This document shows, piece by piece, positions 61,331 through 64,000 of a stretch of 64,000 nt of DNA. This DNA comes from Streptomyces caatingaensis (GTDB lineage: Bacteria; Actinomycetota; Actinomycetes; Streptomycetales; Streptomycetaceae), in the NCBI RefSeq assembly GCF_001187435.1, contig NZ_LFXA01000002.1, positions 124,001 to 188,000 of the forward strand. The letters run 5' to 3'. A program made the position numbers and the translations under genes. Below the pieces are notes generated by a model. It saw nothing but the letters and a program-made list of their open reading frames with translations, was not told the DNA's origin and did no database searches. How positions within the stretch are numbered: position 1 is the first letter of the stretch; each line of letters begins with the position of its first letter.

Positions 61331-63223
61331 TTGACCTCATCCAGACGGTCCCGGACCCTCTCCATAGCCCTGGCCATGGCAGCCTGCGGCACGGCGGTCA
61401 CGGGAGTCACGGCAGTCACGGTGACGGCGGCGGCCGCCGCCCCCGGGCCCTCCCCGGCCGGCACCGCCTCGTCCGTCCTCGCCTACTGGACCGCCGACCG
61501 CATGGCCTCCGCCCGGCCCGTCGCGCCGGGCCCCGCCGCCAAGCCCCGGGCCGGGACGGCCCAGGCGGCCCCCCGCCAGGGCCTCGCGGCGCCGAAGGGC
61601 CTGAAGCAGGGCACCCTCGGCGACGGCATACCCGTGGTCGGCACCTTCTTCCGGCCCGACCCCGTCAAGGGCACCACCTACTGCACCGGCAGCATCGTCC
61701 GCAGCAAGGGGCACAACCTGCTGCTCACCGCCGCCCACTGCGCCCAGGGCCTCCGCACCGCCGCGCAGTACGAGGCCGACAAGGGCAAGCCGGGCAACAC
61801 CCCGCCCTCGATCTTCGTCCCCCAGTACCGCAACGGGAAGAAGGCGGCGGACCAGCCGTTCGGCGCGTACGTCGTCGAGCGGACCTTCATCGATCAGCGG
61901 TACCGCCACAACTCCAAGCAGGCCGACTCCGACCTGGACTTCGCCTTCGTGCGCGTGGCGCCCTTCGGCGGGAAGGAGGCCGAGGACCGCGTCGGCGGCG
62001 GGCTGCGGCTGACGGACACCCCGCGCTGGTCCACCACCGTCACCGCCTACGGCTACCCCGGCCAGGGCCTCAACCCCGCCCGCAAGGCGGTCAGTTGCAC
62101 CGTGCCCACCGCCAGGGGCCCCTACTTCCGGCAGCTCAAGCTGGAGTGCGGCGGCTTCTACGGCGGTGTCTCCGGCGGCCCGTGGATCGCCGGCTACGAC
62201 GCGAAGAAGAAGACCGGCGACGTCATAGGCAACGTCGGCGGCTACAACGGCGGCGGCGAGGAGGGCGCCGACAAGGACACCCACTGGCGCAGCTTCTCGC
62301 CCGTCTACGGCCCGGAGATCCAGAGCCTCTACGCCGACGCCGTCGCCGATCGCGCCCCCGTGCCCGGTGACCTCCAGGGTGCGGTCAAGGACGGACTTCC
62401 CTTCACCGCCCGTCAGGCGAAGGACGCCCACCACCTCGTCACCGGCGACTTCACCGGCGACGGCCGCGACGACCTGCTGGTCGTATGGCGGGACGGCGAG
62501 ATCGACGCCTACCCGGGCGACGGCCGGGGCCGCTTCGGCCGCGAGGTGCGCATCATCAGCCAGGGGAAGGACAATCCCTGGGGCCGGGCCGAGGCCGTCA
62601 CCGCCGGTGACTTCAACGGCGGTGGCACCGCCGACCTCGCCGTGCGCTGGAACACCGGCAAGGTCAGCGTCTTCTCGGACGTCCGCGCCGGCAGCACCGG
62701 CCGCGAGTCCACGCTGGTCAAGGCCAACAACACCTGGAAGCACGCGACCCACTTCGCCGCGGGGCCCTTCAACTCCCCCGGAAAGGCCAACGACTTGGTC
62801 GTCCGCTTCGACGACGGCGAGGTGGACCTGTACTCCGGCACCACCGCCTCCCGCCTGGGCGCCGAGAAGCGGCTCGCGGCCGGCGGCAAGGGCTCGCCGT
62901 GGGCGGGCAAGGACGCCGTCCTCGGCCTCGCCGCCGCCCAGGTGTCCGGCAAGGGCAACGCCGACCTGCTGGTCCGCCGGGGCGACGGCGGCCTCGTGGC
63001 CTACGCGGGCGTGAGCAGGGCCGGGCTGCCCGCCGCCGCCTCCGCCCTCCAGGGTGCCAACCCCTCCTTCCGGGGACCGGTCCTGATGACCGCCGGCGAC
63101 TTCGGCGGACCCGCGGGCCGGCGCGACGACCTCGTCGTGCGCTGGAGCGACGGCGAGACCGCGTACTACGACCGGACGGCCGCGAACCGTCTCGGTACGT
63201 GGACACCTCTCGTCTCCCCCTGA
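61331..63223 (+). CDS. Secreted trypsin-like serine protease with VCBS repeats (copy 2)
   Basis: 630 aa, again from a TTG, in the same start context as copy 1. Signal peptide 'LSIALAMAACGTAVTGVTAV', triad in 'LLTAAHCA', 'DSDLDFAFV' and 'GVSGGPWI', and a five-to-six blade VCBS tail. Very like copy 1 along its length, with an extra ~10-residue loop after the Asp region. The pair arose by tandem duplication that included the start region. Confidence 0.9.
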   Translation: MTSSRRSRTLSIALAMAACGTAVTGVTAVTVTAAAAAPGPSPAGTASSVLAYWTADRMASARPVAPGPAAKPRAGTAQAAPRQGLAAPKGLKQGTLGDGIPVVGTFFRPDPVKGTTYCTGSIVRSKGHNLLLTAAHCAQGLRTAAQYEADKGKPGNTPPSIFVPQYRNGKKAADQPFGAYVVERTFIDQRYRHNSKQADSDLDFAFVRVAPFGGKEAEDRVGGGLRLTDTPRWSTTVTAYGYPGQGLNPARKAVSCTVPTARGPYFRQLKLECGGFYGGVSGGPWIAGYDAKKKTGDVIGNVGGYNGGGEEGADKDTHWRSFSPVYGPEIQSLYADAVADRAPVPGDLQGAVKDGLPFTARQAKDAHHLVTGDFTGDGRDDLLVVWRDGEIDAYPGDGRGRFGREVRIISQGKDNPWGRAEAVTAGDFNGGGTADLAVRWNTGKVSVFSDVRAGSTGRESTLVKANNTWKHATHFAAGPFNSPGKANDLVVRFDDGEVDLYSGTTASRLGAEKRLAAGGKGSPWAGKDAVLGLAAAQVSGKGNADLLVRRGDGGLVAYAGVSRAGLPAAASALQGANPSFRGPVLMTAGDFGGPAGRRDDLVVRWSDGETAYYDRTAANRLGTWTPLVSP

Positions 63224-63246
63224 TCGGGCGGAATCCCGGTGTTCAC

Positions 63247-63279
63247 GGGGCGGGACCGGCTTGCGGCCGGCCCCGCCCC
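63247..63279 (+). terminator. Strong hairpin after protease copy 2
   Basis: GGGGCGGGACCGGC and GCCGGCCCCGCCCC pair over 14 bp with one mismatch and a 5-nt loop (TTGCG), 24 bp after the stop codon. No U-tract. Confidence 0.8.
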
Positions 63280-63740
63280 GCATGCGTTCACCCCCGTGTT
63301 ACCCGCCGCCGCGCGGCATGTGGCAAGCTGGGGCGCGAGAGTGCCGTGCGGCACCCACGCTGTCCGTCCGAGCGAGGAGGTGATCGGGATGACCAGTCGG
63401 AGTCCCGAGGGAAGTCCTCGCCGCAGTGTGCTCGTCCCGGTCACGGCCGGCTGACGTCTTCGTCGAACCGACCTGGTTCCGCAGGGGCTTGACGTATACG
63501 CCCCTCCACGCTGTCGCGTGAATTTCCCTTCACCACGGCCCGCCCGGGCCCGTTCCCTTTCCGCGATCCGGTTCAAGAGGCCCCGCACCGGCGGGACCTG
63601 GTGATCCGCGTCGCGCGATTCCGCTCACCGTTCCGAGCCACGGCCCCCTTCGGCCTGCCCGCGCGCCCCGACGCCGTCCCCGCGTCGCCGCGCCATGCGG
63701 TCATGCCGTCGTGCCGCCGTGCCCGGAGAAGGGTTCCGCC
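63280..63740 (+). promoter_or_regulatory. Leader region of the P-type ATPase gene
   Basis: 461 bp without a conventional gene. It holds a 21-codon ORF (63389-63454) with a good ribosome-binding site, then about 286 bp to the ATPase start. I do not see the M-box consensus. A long leader with a short translated ORF is expected for Mg2+ transporter control, but this region has not been matched to any known motif. Confidence 0.4.
63389..63454 (+). CDS. Possible 21-aa leader peptide (MTSRSPEGSPRRSVLVPVTAG)
   Basis: ATG at 63389 with GAGGAGGTG 9-11 bp upstream. The peptide has two prolines near two arginines and another Pro near the end. Short Pro/Arg-rich leaders control mgtA in enterobacteria; here similarity is only in position and composition. 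Confidence 0.35.
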   Translation: MTSRSPEGSPRRSVLVPVTAG

Positions 63741-64000
63741 ATGACCGACACCACCCTCCTCACCCCGCAGAAGCCCGCTCCGCCGGGCCGCACCCCCGGC
63801 ACCCGCCGCGAGCGCCGGGCCGCCGAGCTGGAGGCCCGTACCCGCGCCGTCGCCGGCCGCCTGGCCGCGATCAGCGCCCAGCCGGCCGCCCAGGTGCTCC
63901 GGGATCACCGGAGCACCGCCCAGGGCCTGCGCGCCGACGAGGCCGCCGAGCGCCTGGAGCGGCACGGCCCCAACACCGTCGAGCACGAGCGCGCCCCGCA
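63741..64000 (+). CDS. P-type ATPase, MgtA-like (partial, 3' end off the right edge)
   Basis: 86 residues from an ATG at 63741 after GGAGAAGGG. After a basic disordered start, 'GLRADEAAERLERHGPNTVE' is the N-terminal motif of P-type cation ATPases. The preceding 'AAISAQPAAQVLRDHRSTAQ' fits the magnesium-translocating (MgtA) N-terminus. The phosphorylation site (DKTGT) would lie outside the window, so the ion is inferred. Confidence 0.8.
   Translation, partial: MTDTTLLTPQKPAPPGRTPGTRRERRAAELEARTRAVAGRLAAISAQPAAQVLRDHRSTAQGLRADEAAERLERHGPNTVEHERAP

Overview
The window is typical Streptomyces chromosome (or a very close relative). It has very high GC with strong third-position bias, a bldA-type TTA codon pair in one accessory locus, WhiJ-like HTH/DUF397 gene pairs, a 27-residue leader peptide in front of the sulfur operon, a tRNA-Ala without encoded CCA, and many secreted VCBS-repeat proteins. 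Nothing looks like a plasmid or prophage. Most genes are core metabolism; the accessory content sits at about 36.5-48.1 kb and 58.5-63.2 kb.

Layout. 1-8.5 kb: edge-truncated Nudix gene (-), HTH/DUF397 pair (+), glgX-treY glycogen/trehalose operon (-), HEPN/PLD-like protein (+), DEDD exonuclease (+). 8.6-10.4 kb: aminoglycoside phosphotransferase-like kinase (-) ending in a 16-bp tandem repeat, and a LysE exporter (+). 10.4-19.9 kb: a long minus-strand assimilatory sulfur operon. In transcription order it is leader peptide, sulfite reductase, Zn-ribbon mini-protein, cysH, cysC, cysD, cysN, a possible 34-aa ORF, then an ABC importer (lipoprotein, ATPase, permease) and a CbiX-like chelatase; most junctions overlap by 4-14 bp. 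20-25.4 kb: GNAT, YihY membrane protein, rsgA, and an alkylation-repair pair (Ada/AraC/AlkA fusion plus ogt). 25.4-33.1 kb: LuxR-type regulator, a pseudo-PP2C protein with a huge disordered linker, HATPase anti-sigma-like kinase, DUF2637 membrane protein, GntR regulator, TPR-like protein. 33.2-35.4 kb: a Tet/OtrA-type ribosome-protection GTPase behind a leader ORF and an inverted repeat. 35.5-38.1 kb: secreted VCBS protein, frameshifted AraC gene, SnoaL-like protein.

38.3-45.5 kb: an RHS/YD-repeat polymorphic toxin locus with signal peptide, TIG domains, three beta repeats, RHS core, pretoxin HINT domain, a ~137-aa C-terminal domain I cannot assign, and a 4-bp-overlapping probable immunity gene. 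Two single-base frame changes break the N-terminal third. Toxin and immunity genes each carry a TTA codon. This is the best candidate here for something undescribed. 45.6-48.1 kb: DyP-type peroxidase-like protein, a second HTH/DUF397 pair and two tiny overlapping ORFs. 48.1-57.8 kb: threonine-synthase-like enzyme, PucR regulator, and divergently the xanthine dehydrogenase cluster (FAD, 2Fe-2S and Mo subunits, NCS2 permease, xdhC), whose last ORF runs into tRNA-Ala. 57.9-64 kb: TetR regulator abutting an N-terminally truncated dehydrogenase, tandem secreted trypsin-like/VCBS proteases with TTG starts, and the start of an mgtA-like P-type ATPase behind a 517-bp leader region.

How the genes work together: the sulfur operon imports an organosulfur or sulfur anion, activates and reduces sulfate to sulfide, and makes part of the siroheme needed by its own reductase. 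PucR and the xdh cluster form a purine catabolism unit. GlgX and TreY link glycogen to trehalose. The RHS/immunity pair is a competition module.
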